The position numbers and the translations under genes are program-made. Positions 8,628 through 16,920 of a stretch of 64,000 nt of DNA are shown piece by piece. The stretch spans positions 1-64,000 of the forward strand of contig NZ_JBFTXJ020000008.1 of assembly GCF_041379945.2 (NCBI RefSeq), in the 5' to 3' direction. The stretch is from Aneurinibacillus sp. REN35 (GTDB lineage: Bacteria; Bacillota; Bacilli; Aneurinibacillales; Aneurinibacillaceae). How positions within the stretch are numbered: position 1 is the first letter of the stretch; each line of letters begins with the position of its first letter. Below the pieces are notes generated by a model. It did not search any database and had not been told where the DNA came from. It saw only the letters and a list, made by a program, of their open reading frames with translations.

Positions 8628-9682
8628 AGAAAACAAGATCCATAGCCGAAGTTGGCGTCTATCCCCCCCCAGCCGGGGGGATTTCTGTTCATATCGAACG
8701 CTTATGCGATCACCTAGAACAGAATCAGGTTCCCTTTATCATCTATGACGGAAACGGGGAAAACGGAGAGAAAAACAGGGCGGTTGTACCAATTCCAGAA
8801 ATCGAGAAATGGTCATGGCGTTATTTATTTCAAAAAAACGAAGACATCATTCATAATCATTTCCTGCGCTGGCAAATGCGCTTTACGCTATCTCTGCTTA
8901 AGCTAAAAGGAAAAAAGGTCGTTCATACGATTCACAGCCTCCGCAATGATAGTGAACAGCTCGGTATGGCTCAGCGAATGATGGTGTATCTGACAGGGCT
9001 TCTGTCTGATCACTTCGTAGCTGTAAGTGAAGAGGTCAAGGACAAGCTGTTAGAGCTTAAAATACCGAAGAAGAAGATTTCTGTCATTCCGGCGTTTATC
9101 CCGCCGATGACGGATACAAAAGTAGACTTAGAACGGATTCCTGCCTATATCCTCGATATGTTTGATCGCTATCCGCAGGTAATTGTCGCAAATGGTGGTG
9201 TGGGAAACTTATACAATGGGGATGAATTGCACGGATTGGACTTATGCATTGATATGTTCAGTAAGCTGGCTCGTGAGAATAAGCAGCTTGGCTTTATATA
9301 TTGCATTACCCATATCGTCGATCAGGATCTGCTTGATCGCTACAAGGAACGGCTGATTGCGCATGGATTAGAGGAGCGGTTCCTGCTTGTCTACGAGAAG
9401 ATCCCCTTCTATCCGCTTATCCAAAAATCAGCGTTGTTTGTCCGTCCCACAGTCAGCGATGGAGACGCAATCTCGATCCGCGAGGCACTCTATTTCGGCA
9501 CACCCACTGTGTCAAGCGATGTAGTGAGACGTCCAAATGGTGTTGTGACGTTTACGAATCGGGATGCCGAGGATTTCACGAAGGTATGCCGCGAGGTGCT
9601 GCATGCGCCGCCTGAGGATATACAGCAGTATGCGAAGGAGCAGGAGCAGTATATTGAACGCTTGCTTGCGGTTCTTCTATAA
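8624..9682 (+). CDS. Glycosyltransferase (GT-B fold, family 4-like)
   Basis: 352 aa. The N-terminal VYPPPAGGISVHIERLCDHL is a glycine-rich acceptor/donor loop typical of GT4 enzymes. HTIHSLRNDS and the VAVSEEVKDKLLEL hinge region follow. Near the C-terminus, RPTVSDGDAISIREALYFGTPTV is the E-x7-E nucleotide-sugar site. It is translationally coupled to the ligase-like gene by ATGA. Specificity is unknown. It is the last gene before the CRISPR locus. Confidence 0.8.
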   Translation: MKKTRSIAEVGVYPPPAGGISVHIERLCDHLEQNQVPFIIYDGNGENGEKNRAVVPIPEIEKWSWRYLFQKNEDIIHNHFLRWQMRFTLSLLKLKGKKVVHTIHSLRNDSEQLGMAQRMMVYLTGLLSDHFVAVSEEVKDKLLELKIPKKKISVIPAFIPPMTDTKVDLERIPAYILDMFDRYPQVIVANGGVGNLYNGDELHGLDLCIDMFSKLARENKQLGFIYCITHIVDQDLLDRYKERLIAHGLEERFLLVYEKIPFYPLIQKSALFVRPTVSDGDAISIREALYFGTPTVSSDVVRRPNGVVTFTNRDAEDFTKVCREVLHAPPEDIQQYAKEQEQYIERLLAVLL

Positions 9683-9705
9683 AAAGTCTATATAACACGA
9701 AGCAG

Positions 9706-9777
9706 GGATACGATAGCAAAGCAACGCTGATTTTTCTTTGAGGAAGAAAACAGCACTTTGCTGATCGTATCCTTTTT
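9706..9777 (+). terminator. Long-stem intrinsic terminator after the polysaccharide operon
   Basis: GGATACGAT (9706-9714) pairs perfectly with 9764-9772. AGCAAAG extends the stem inward with one bulged G, and five T follow. It separates the plus-strand polysaccharide operon from the old end of CRISPR array 1, whose transcripts arrive from the opposite direction. Confidence 0.7.
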
Positions 9778-9819
9778 ATATTGAGATACGGAAAAGAAGT
9801 GTAAACCACCAGTTGGCAC

Positions 9820-11946
9820 CTTTGCATCACATTATGTTCAGATAAAACGCGGCGTTTAATAAAAGATGATGGACATTGCTTGCTTCCTTTATATCACACT
9901 ACGTTCAAATAAAACCGTTCCTCCTTTGCAATAAAGTACGTATCCCTTAACTTTACATCACACTACGTTTAAATAAAACGTAACTATGTGCGTGATGCGT
10001 TTATCTATGCATATGCCTTTACATCACACTACGTTCAGATAAAACCTGGAACGTTACGTGCAGCAGGCAAAGGGGGAGCATCCTTTACATCACACTACGT
10101 TCAGATAAAACGAAGAGTGGCTGCCTAAATTCTATGAACTTGGCTTACTTTACATCACACTACGTTCAGATAAAACTCAAGTCCGAAACGATATTTTTTA
10201 TCGCAGCTTCCTTTACATCACACTACGTTCAGATAAAACCACTGCCGGAACAATTCCTTACGTTCCTACAATCCTACCTTTACATCACACTACGTTCAGA
10301 TAAAACATACAGATGGACACGCAAGAAAAACGCGGTAGCTGCGTCTTTACATCACACTACGTTCAGATAAAACCTTGATGATAGAACCAGCGCCGAATCA
10401 GCGTAATAAGTCTTTACATCACACTACGTTCAGATAAAACAAAAGTGTTCTCGAAAGATAAATTTGACGTAACAAATCTTTACATCACACTACGTTCAGA
10501 TAAAACTTTCCTGCTTACCGTGATGGCGGGCGTCGCTCAACCTTTACATCACACTACGTTCAGATAAAACTGATAAACGCAATCTGGTCGGCCAAGTCTT
10601 TCATACCTTTACATCACACTACGTTCAGATAAAACCTTTTTGTTAACTTTTTGATTCACTTTTATAGCTTTCCTTTACATCACACTACGTTCAGATAAAA
10701 CGGAAAAAAGAACGGCTATAAACGATTTTCCGCTACCCTGCTTTACATCACACTACGTTCAGATAAAACATGATCTTGATAATTTTGTGGAAGCTACGGA
10801 AAAGGACTTTACATCACACTACGTTCAGATAAAACGAACAGCCGCAAAAATAGCATTCAGTTGTGTAAGTACCTTTACATCACACTACGTTCAGATAAAA
10901 CGTGTACGGAATTGTCGCCTTAAATCCGCTCCAGATCTTTACATCACACTACGTTCAGATAAAACTCAGACGGCGCCAATGGGGGGCTGGCGTGATTTTC
11001 CTTTACATCACACTACGTTCAGATAAAACTCGGGAAAAAGCATAATGCATGTGGACTCGGTTCCTTCCTTTACATCACACTACGTTCAGATAAAACAGAA
11101 AAATGGCAAAGACTATATCCTCGACGAAGAAACTTTACATCACACTACGTTCAGATAAAACGTTTAGGTGGTCTGGCTGTAATGGCTGGTATTCGTACTT
11201 TACATCACACTACGTTCAGATAAAACCGAGATGGTGGGTTGCATGATTGGACTGGCGCGCGCTTCTTTACATCACACTACGTTCAGATAAAACTTCGTGA
11301 GTATGGCGTAACAATGTATGTTGGAGATCCTTTACATCACACTACGTTCAGATAAAACTTACTTATCGCAAATTCTCAACTATTTGGTCATCGTCTTTAC
11401 ATCACACTACGTTCAGATAAAACTACAAGTTATGAATTAAATGATCTTGATAATTTTGCTTTACATCACACTACGTTCAGATAAAACACATATTATTCTT
11501 GCTGTATACCCTAGTTATTTTAGATCTTTACATCACACTACGTTCAGATAAAACTACGAGGTTGTTGAGTGTCGAACTCTCTTTAATCGTCTTTACATCA
11601 CACTACGTTCAGATAAAACGTTTCCTTGCCCGGTTCATATGGAGGATTAAGTTCCTTTACATCACACTACGTTCAGATAAAACGTAAAATTTTTCGCGAA
11701 TTTGGAGTCACTATGTACTGCTTTACATCACACTACGTTCAGATAAAACGCTCAAGCTTTTGATCTTCCTGATCAAGTCCGATAACTTTACATCACACTA
11801 CGTTCAGATAAAACGAGGAAGAGAAGGCTCAGTAATGACTGCTGGAACAGGCTTTACATCACACTACGTTCAGATAAAACCAACCGCAATTTTTCCAACG
11901 CCAGGCTTTCCCTCTATCTTTACATCACACTACGTTCAGATAAAAC
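9820..11946 (-). CRISPR. CRISPR array 1: 33 repeats, 32 spacers, transcribed leftwards
   Basis: 29-bp repeats alternate with spacers of 34-39 bp. In crRNA sense (minus strand) the repeat begins GTTTTATCTGAACG and ends TGATGTAAAG. The leader is at the right end next to cas2. The three leftmost repeats (9820-9848, 9887-9915, 9951-9979) carry 3, 2 and 2 substitutions and mark the oldest end; the others looked identical when read. Two spacers (10770-10806 and 11424-11458) overlap in sequence, and two others (11294-11329 and 11684-11720) match diverged versions of the same coding site. Expected products are crRNAs with an 8-nt ATGTAAAG handle, cut by Cas6. Confidence 0.98.
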
Positions 11947-12185
11947 CCTCCGCTTTCGCACGCGGAAACCCTTGATACAGCTAGGTTGCTAAACTACCGG
12001 CTTCACCGCGTTTGCAGTGAATCGGCAGTCGTGTTTTTGGCGAAAGGGAGAAAACAGCGTGCAGCCCGTATCCAGCAAGGGATTGACGGTTTTTTTGCAA
12101 AAAACGATCCACTGCACATTTCCTTCCCGTTTTGCCTTTCTTTTAGTATAATCAACCTCGTTATAGAAAGAAATTGATTTCATTT
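11947..12185 (-). promoter_or_regulatory. Leader of CRISPR array 1
   Basis: About 239 bp between array 1 and the 3' end of cas2. It is about 90 percent identical by eye to 20617-20855 in inverted orientation. The homology includes the last codons and stop of cas2 (12161-12185). Shared elements are a TATACT/TATAAT box just after the cas2 stop, a perfect 14-bp palindrome TTTTTTGCAAAAAA (12091-12104), and a small TCCGC/GCGGA hairpin touching the first repeat. It should hold the array promoter and the Cas1-Cas2 integration signal. Confidence 0.88.
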
Positions 12186-12421
12186 TTTTCTCTTCCATAC
12201 GTTACTTTCTTAATGTGCTTAGGGTTAGCTACCTGGTATACATATACAGAATCTTCTTCTCGTATTATTTTTTGAAGCTCGGCAAGACAGGCTTGGAGCT
12301 TTCCTTTGGTTATTTCGCCTTCAAATACAGAGTTCTGTGTCCAATCTAAATATTCCCTTAACTTTTTACATACTTTTCCCACTCTTTTTTCATTGACATC
12401 GTACGTAATAATAACAAACAT
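12161..12421 (-). CDS. cas2: CRISPR adaptation endonuclease-fold protein Cas2
   Basis: 86 aa from the ATG at 12421. Cas2 forms the dimer at the centre of the Cas1-Cas2 integrase that inserts new spacers. MFVIITYDV carries the conserved Asp of the ferredoxin-like fold; WTQNSVFEGEI is the second strand motif. A TTG five codons upstream is also in frame, but GGTGGT lies well placed for the ATG. It starts five bases after the cas1 stop. Its last seven codons (NEINFFL) and stop lie inside the region duplicated as leader 2. Confidence 0.95.
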   Translation of the reverse strand: MFVIITYDVNEKRVGKVCKKLREYLDWTQNSVFEGEITKGKLQACLAELQKIIREEDSVYVYQVANPKHIKKVTYGREKNEINFFL

Positions 12422-12426
12422 CGTTT

Positions 12427-13413
12427 TTACCACCAAGCCTTCAATGGTTTATAATTCTCGTCTGCTAGCAAATGCTTAATCAATTTATAGCACTCTAAAC
12501 GAATAAGATAACGATACGTTGTTTTTCGTTTTAATCCTCTATGTACCACGCTAGTTTTTAACTTCTCCTCAAATGCTTGAATAAATTTCTTTCGCCCGTC
12601 TTCACTCAAATAACAAATCTCACCTTCAAGATAATCAAAATGCTTCTTCGTAATGACTTTTTTGTTTATCAATGAAAAAATTAATGGATCTATAATGAGC
12701 GGCTTGAATATTTCCGCTATATCCAAACTCAAAGAAAACCGCTTGGTTGATGGCTCGTGTAAATAGCTAATGGTTGGGTGAAGGGCTGTCCGATAGATTT
12801 CCGATAAAACCGCCCGATACATCATTGTATTTCCAAATGAAATTAATGCATTCATCGGGTCTCTTGGTGGCTGTTTTTCTCTTTTATCAAATACAAAATC
12901 TTGCTTGATCATTTGGTTAAAAGATTGATAATACAGATGTCGAATACGTCCCTCAATTCCCATAACTTGCGGGACACTTTGCGCTTGTTGAAATTTATTT
13001 ATTTCCAACTGTATAGCTTCGATTGTCTCCAACGTTTCTATTTTATTCCTTCGTAGGTTCCTTATCATATGATGTGTGGCACCTTGAAGAAAGCTTATAG
13101 CCAAATACATTCTTTTGAACAGATCGCTATAATGACGGCTTTGCTCTACGAGAAGAAAGCCGGATACCTGCTTTTCACGAGGGTAATAGGTGCCTGCATA
13201 AAAGCCATAGTAATTGTAGACATGTATGCATATGTCATATTGACTCAAATAATTTAATAATTTCGTGTTAAGATCTACCTCCCCAAAAATATGTACATTA
13301 CGGATTTTTTCAATTGGTAATGGCGTTTTTTCATCTTTATCGTTCACAAAATAAATCGTATTATCTTTCCTTTTTAGTCGCCCATTTGAAAAAATATAAT
13401 GATCACGCATCAT
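12427..13413 (-). CDS. cas1: CRISPR integrase Cas1
   Basis: 328 aa from the ATG at 13413. An upstream in-frame ATG would lie inside cas4, while GGGGAGGTG is placed correctly for 13413. The metal site is visible as Glu in GIEGRIRHLYY, His in SYLHEPSTKRFSL and acidic residues in SLDIAEIFKP. It works with Cas2 and Cas4 to capture and integrate prespacers. It overlaps the end of cas4 by 11 bases. Confidence 0.97.
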   Translation of the reverse strand: MMRDHYIFSNGRLKRKDNTIYFVNDKDEKTPLPIEKIRNVHIFGEVDLNTKLLNYLSQYDICIHVYNYYGFYAGTYYPREKQVSGFLLVEQSRHYSDLFKRMYLAISFLQGATHHMIRNLRRNKIETLETIEAIQLEINKFQQAQSVPQVMGIEGRIRHLYYQSFNQMIKQDFVFDKREKQPPRDPMNALISFGNTMMYRAVLSEIYRTALHPTISYLHEPSTKRFSLSLDIAEIFKPLIIDPLIFSLINKKVITKKHFDYLEGEICYLSEDGRKKFIQAFEEKLKTSVVHRGLKRKTTYRYLIRLECYKLIKHLLADENYKPLKAWW

Positions 13414-13921
13414 CTTCCTGCACCTCCCCGGCATAGCAAAACGAATAATAAGCACAACTTTTACAATAGGGAAGCGGCTTCAACCGAGGAGGCTGTGATT
13501 TCTCAATCACTTGGTATACTTCAGCTATTGCTTTGGCAACTTCTTGCTTCTCTTCTTCTCCTAATAAAATCTCTTCGGTTCTTCGCTCTTTTGTATAGCT
13601 AATGAGCCCTTTCTTTTTAACTCCCCGATTGTCCAATTGGTATAAGTAAAAAAGCATCTGAAGTCGGTCTGCATTTGTCATGCGGCTTGAGAGCTTTATT
13701 TCACGAACGTAGTCGCCATCAATAAGATCAATCTTAAATGCATCATCAATAAGTATCTCTCTAGTTTCAATACGACCGTATGACTGTTCATGAAGGATTG
13801 CTCCTTCCATTACACGATCCGATTCCTGTTCCATTGTAATCCCGTGTTTATACAGCCACAGCTTTCTTTTACAAAGAGCATAATAATGTAAATCAACGCC
13901 TCCAATCGCCTGCTCCTGCAT
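13403..13921 (-). CDS. cas4: CRISPR adaptation nuclease Cas4
   Basis: 172 aa RecB-like nuclease with an iron-sulphur cluster. The N-terminal Cys is in LCKRKLW and the three C-terminal Cys in YCKSCAYYSFC, giving the four cluster ligands. Catalytic residues are in GAILHEQSYGR, IDLIDG and REIKLS. Cas4 trims prespacers and selects those with a correct PAM, which fits the uniform CCN context deduced for this locus. It sits between cas3 and cas1, the usual I-B order. Confidence 0.95.
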   Translation of the reverse strand: MQEQAIGGVDLHYYALCKRKLWLYKHGITMEQESDRVMEGAILHEQSYGRIETREILIDDAFKIDLIDGDYVREIKLSSRMTNADRLQMLFYLYQLDNRGVKKKGLISYTKERRTEEILLGEEEKQEVAKAIAEVYQVIEKSQPPRLKPLPYCKSCAYYSFCYAGEVQEDDA

Positions 13922-13939
13922 TTTCCCATTCCCTCCCTA

Positions 13940-16177
13940 TTACAAAAATGGATCCGTTTCTTTATCTAGATCGATGCCGATTTCTACGGAGTATTCACAA
14001 TCAAGAACATACAATTCCCTAAATGATTTAGGAATTCCTGCTTGATGAATATGATCCCGAGACTTCCATTTATTCACACCAACGGTTAACTGTTCAATTT
14101 GTCTTCTAATTTCTCGCCGGGCTTTTTTATCGGTTTGCTTCTCATATGTATCAAATAAATCTTGTCCCTCTGCCAAAAAAATCTCACGTGGAATCACTTG
14201 CGTTTGCTCAATATCACGCAGCAATTCCTGTGCTTCTTTTTTGTCAATCTGGTAAGCTGGCATGTGGACCAGTTCCTCCAATGTATTTTCGAACTCTTTT
14301 TTAAAGGCTGTACCTTCTAGCTCTGCTTCATCATATAATTGCTCAATCATTTTCATCTTTTCTGATTCTAGTAAAAGCTGCTTGTCGAAAGCCGTAATCA
14401 GATGTACACTCCGCTCATAAATATCCGGGTGATAAACTGAGCGTTTTCCAATTCCACTCACGTTTTCCATGAATACATGCACATTGGGCTCCTCTGTCGG
14501 CTTTCCCCCTTTTCGATTGCATCTTCCGTAACGTTGAAACTGACTATCAAGTGTAGACATTTCCGTATACAGCACGTCAAAGTCAATGTCCAGGCTTGCT
14601 TCCACAAGCTGCGTCGTAACCCAGATTCCTGTTTTTCCCGAATGAGCAAATGCTAAAATCCCTTCCTCGCCGCTCTCTTTTGCTGCACGATCTCTACGAA
14701 TAAACTGGGAGTGAAGAAGATGTATCTCTTGTATTGTTCCGTCTTCACTTAATTCTTTGTACACTTCTTTGGCTCGCTGAACCGTATTACAAATCACAAG
14801 CACTTTTTTATTAGTGGCATCTGTTATTACTTCCTCCGCTGCCTCCAATATAGAAGCATGGTGAATGTGCACATAGTGCCGCAAAATCGTATCATCGAAA
14901 AATGTTTCTTTCACAAGTGGAATATTGCTTTTACTTAGTCGTTTCTCAAGTGCTCGTATATAAATATCCGGCATGGTCGCCGTCATGATCATAAATTTGC
15001 CGCCAATCTTATCAATTAGTTCAAGTGCACGAATGACCAATGCTGCAATCCTTGGATCATAAGACTGCATCTCATCGATCACAATCTTTGCGCCTGCCAT
15101 CGTAGCAAGCTCCTTTTCAAATCCGAGATAGAAAAAAGGGAATTTGAGGATTTGATCGATCGTGGAGATAATGAGCTTGTTAGCAAAATGCTTTGATTGC
15201 TCATACACCATCTCTAATTGCTGATCTTCCTTTCCCGTCTCCTTATCAAGATCATATAAATAATCCAAGCTAGTGGAATGAAGCAAGCCAATGGCTTCTT
15301 CTTCCACAGTTTCCGGTCTGCTTGTAAATCCGATTCCTTTGTCCGGGTCGCTCAGCCGCTTATACATGGCATTGATGCTTGTTCGCAAGGGCAGTGTGAA
15401 AAAACCTTTTTCCTTTCCGATCCACAGTAAGGCGGCTTCCGTTTTTCCCATGCCTGTTTGTGCGACAGCCAGGACATGATGGTACTGATTCGATTCGGTA
15501 AATACTTGTAGTTTACGTTTGGGCTGTTTTATCTTTTCAGAAAAGAACCGATTCACATATTCATCGACATGCAAGTGCGAAGCAAGTTCAACAGCTACAT
15601 GTGCGGAAGCGGAATGATCGAGGCGATGAAGCAGCCCTTTTATCATAACGTAGCGAAAAAACAGGGCATCATCTGATAATACAATCCTTTTTTCCAACCA
15701 ATCGATGGCCTTACTGCGAGGACGCTCAGTAAGCTCCACACCTGCGTGCCTGTTGATATCCTGTAAAATGGGAATGATATTTTGTTTGTAATTCGCAAGT
15801 ATATCAGCCTTTTTCAGATCGGTTTTACGCTCATGATGATATCCGACCGCCAACGCCAATAACTTGCTTTCTTCATCAGTGAGTCCTAGCTTTTTATAGG
15901 GGATAGCTGCTACAGAAAGATAATTATGCGGTACAGAGTGAGTAGACTTACAGGGAAGTGTAGGCTTGCTCAGTACAGTTCTAATTTTATTTTGAAAAAC
16001 AGGATCTGCCTTTCCGATATCATGGTACTTCACAGCAAGCTCTAGAAGCCACCAATCACGCTCCGATATGTGAAGGTACTTGCTTTTGTTTATTTCATAA
16101 AGACATTGATATCTCTGATAAAGCTGCTCTGTGTGTTCCTGAATAGATTCTTCGGGTAAAGATTTTGCGTAAAACAT
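13940..16177 (-). CDS. cas3: CRISPR helicase-nuclease Cas3
   Basis: 745 aa. The N-terminal HD nuclease shows KYHDIGK at residues 50-56 and VGYHHER further on. The SF2 helicase has AQTGMGKTEA (Walker A), VIDEMQSYDP (DExx box), MTATMPD (motif III), TTQLVEASLDIDFD (motif V) and QRYGRCNRKG (motif VI). It degrades DNA marked by Cascade. A GGAGGTAG site precedes the ATG, placed after an attenuator-like hairpin that follows cas5. All motifs are intact. Confidence 0.96.
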   Translation of the reverse strand: MFYAKSLPEESIQEHTEQLYQRYQCLYEINKSKYLHISERDWWLLELAVKYHDIGKADPVFQNKIRTVLSKPTLPCKSTHSVPHNYLSVAAIPYKKLGLTDEESKLLALAVGYHHERKTDLKKADILANYKQNIIPILQDINRHAGVELTERPRSKAIDWLEKRIVLSDDALFFRYVMIKGLLHRLDHSASAHVAVELASHLHVDEYVNRFFSEKIKQPKRKLQVFTESNQYHHVLAVAQTGMGKTEAALLWIGKEKGFFTLPLRTSINAMYKRLSDPDKGIGFTSRPETVEEEAIGLLHSTSLDYLYDLDKETGKEDQQLEMVYEQSKHFANKLIISTIDQILKFPFFYLGFEKELATMAGAKIVIDEMQSYDPRIAALVIRALELIDKIGGKFMIMTATMPDIYIRALEKRLSKSNIPLVKETFFDDTILRHYVHIHHASILEAAEEVITDATNKKVLVICNTVQRAKEVYKELSEDGTIQEIHLLHSQFIRRDRAAKESGEEGILAFAHSGKTGIWVTTQLVEASLDIDFDVLYTEMSTLDSQFQRYGRCNRKGGKPTEEPNVHVFMENVSGIGKRSVYHPDIYERSVHLITAFDKQLLLESEKMKMIEQLYDEAELEGTAFKKEFENTLEELVHMPAYQIDKKEAQELLRDIEQTQVIPREIFLAEGQDLFDTYEKQTDKKARREIRRQIEQLTVGVNKWKSRDHIHQAGIPKSFRELYVLDCEYSVEIGIDLDKETDPFL

Positions 16178-16192
16178 AGCTCTACCTCCTTC

Positions 16193-16220
16193 AAAAAAGA
16201 GGCTGAGTCATTTCTCAGCC
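16193..16220 (-). terminator. Terminator-like hairpin between cas5 and cas3
   Basis: Read on the minus strand, GGCTGAG and CTCAGCC form a perfect 7-bp stem with a six-base loop, followed by TCTTTTTT and then the cas3 ribosome binding site. It would let only part of the cas6-cas5 transcript continue into cas3-cas4-cas1-cas2. Confidence 0.65.
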
Positions 16221-16230
16221 CCTATCCTTA

Positions 16231-16920
16231 TCACTCATGGAAAAAGACGGCTGTTTCTTCATCATCGACCCATATGCCTTCATCCGCTTCAATTGCGCTT
16301 CCCTTTTGCACATAACCGGCTTCGATCTTGTCCCATACTCGTACTCCATTGACAATACGATACGTCCAATTAAGGCGGTATGGTATATAGGAAGAATCAC
16401 GAATAAACTTCGCTGGCACAAAAGCGTGTAACGTTAAATCAGCATCTTCTACTTCTGTTAGTTCGACGATTTCACACTCATCCACACGGACAAGATCTTC
16501 CCAACGCCCAAGACTAATGTGGCAGGAGGAACATATTCTCTCCTGTAGCTGTTGAAGTATATTGGCTTCCGCTTGAACAAATATCGTCAAATGAACGTGA
16601 TAGAGCAAGTGTCTATAGATTGGCATCGTTGTAATATCAGCAAGTTTCCTTGTAATGCCCAGGCCATCAGCCGTCAATGCAAATTCGTCTGTTTTATCTT
16701 TTTTAAAGAAGTAATGCGTCTGATAGTCACTGATGATCGTATCGTATTCTCCTTGAATACATAACTTCATTGGAATCAATGTCCGGGCATCCATGACTGC
16801 ATGAAGCATTCCCTTTACTGTCGAAAAAGGCGGCAATGGGTATGTTTCTGAAACCTTACATGCATGCGGCTTTTTATAACAAGCCGTTTCCTGAAATAAC
16901 TTTAACCGTAAAACTTTCAT
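16231..16920 (-). CDS. cas5: Cascade subunit Cas5 (type I-B)
   Basis: 229 aa RAMP protein that caps the 5' handle of the crRNA. The N-terminal strand MKVLRLKLFQETACYKKP and the YPLPPFSTVKGMLHAVMDA loop (about residues 27-45) are typical of the Cas5 I-B/Tneap branch. ATG overlaps the cas7 stop by four bases (ATGA). Followed by the attenuator-like hairpin. Confidence 0.9.
   Translation of the reverse strand: MKVLRLKLFQETACYKKPHACKVSETYPLPPFSTVKGMLHAVMDARTLIPMKLCIQGEYDTIISDYQTHYFFKKDKTDEFALTADGLGITRKLADITTMPIYRHLLYHVHLTIFVQAEANILQQLQERICSSCHISLGRWEDLVRVDECEIVELTEVEDADLTLHAFVPAKFIRDSSYIPYRLNWTYRIVNGVRVWDKIEAGYVQKGSAIEADEGIWVDDEETAVFFHE

Noticed and set aside
10177-11785. Spacers 10177-10210 and 11750-11785 share TCAAGTCCGA
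   Set aside because: Ten bases among this many spacer pairs is within chance, and the match does not extend.
10134-11975. Several plus-strand open frames of 60-80 codons with repeated peptide FTSHYVQIK or LYITLRSDK
   Set aside because: They are read through the CRISPR repeats of array 1; the repeated peptide is just the translated repeat.
11986-12177. A 63-codon frame in leader 1 with a near-identical partner in leader 2 (20625-20816)
   Set aside because: The likeness is explained by leader duplication. No ribosome binding site, antisense to the expected leader function, and differences are not limited to third codon positions.
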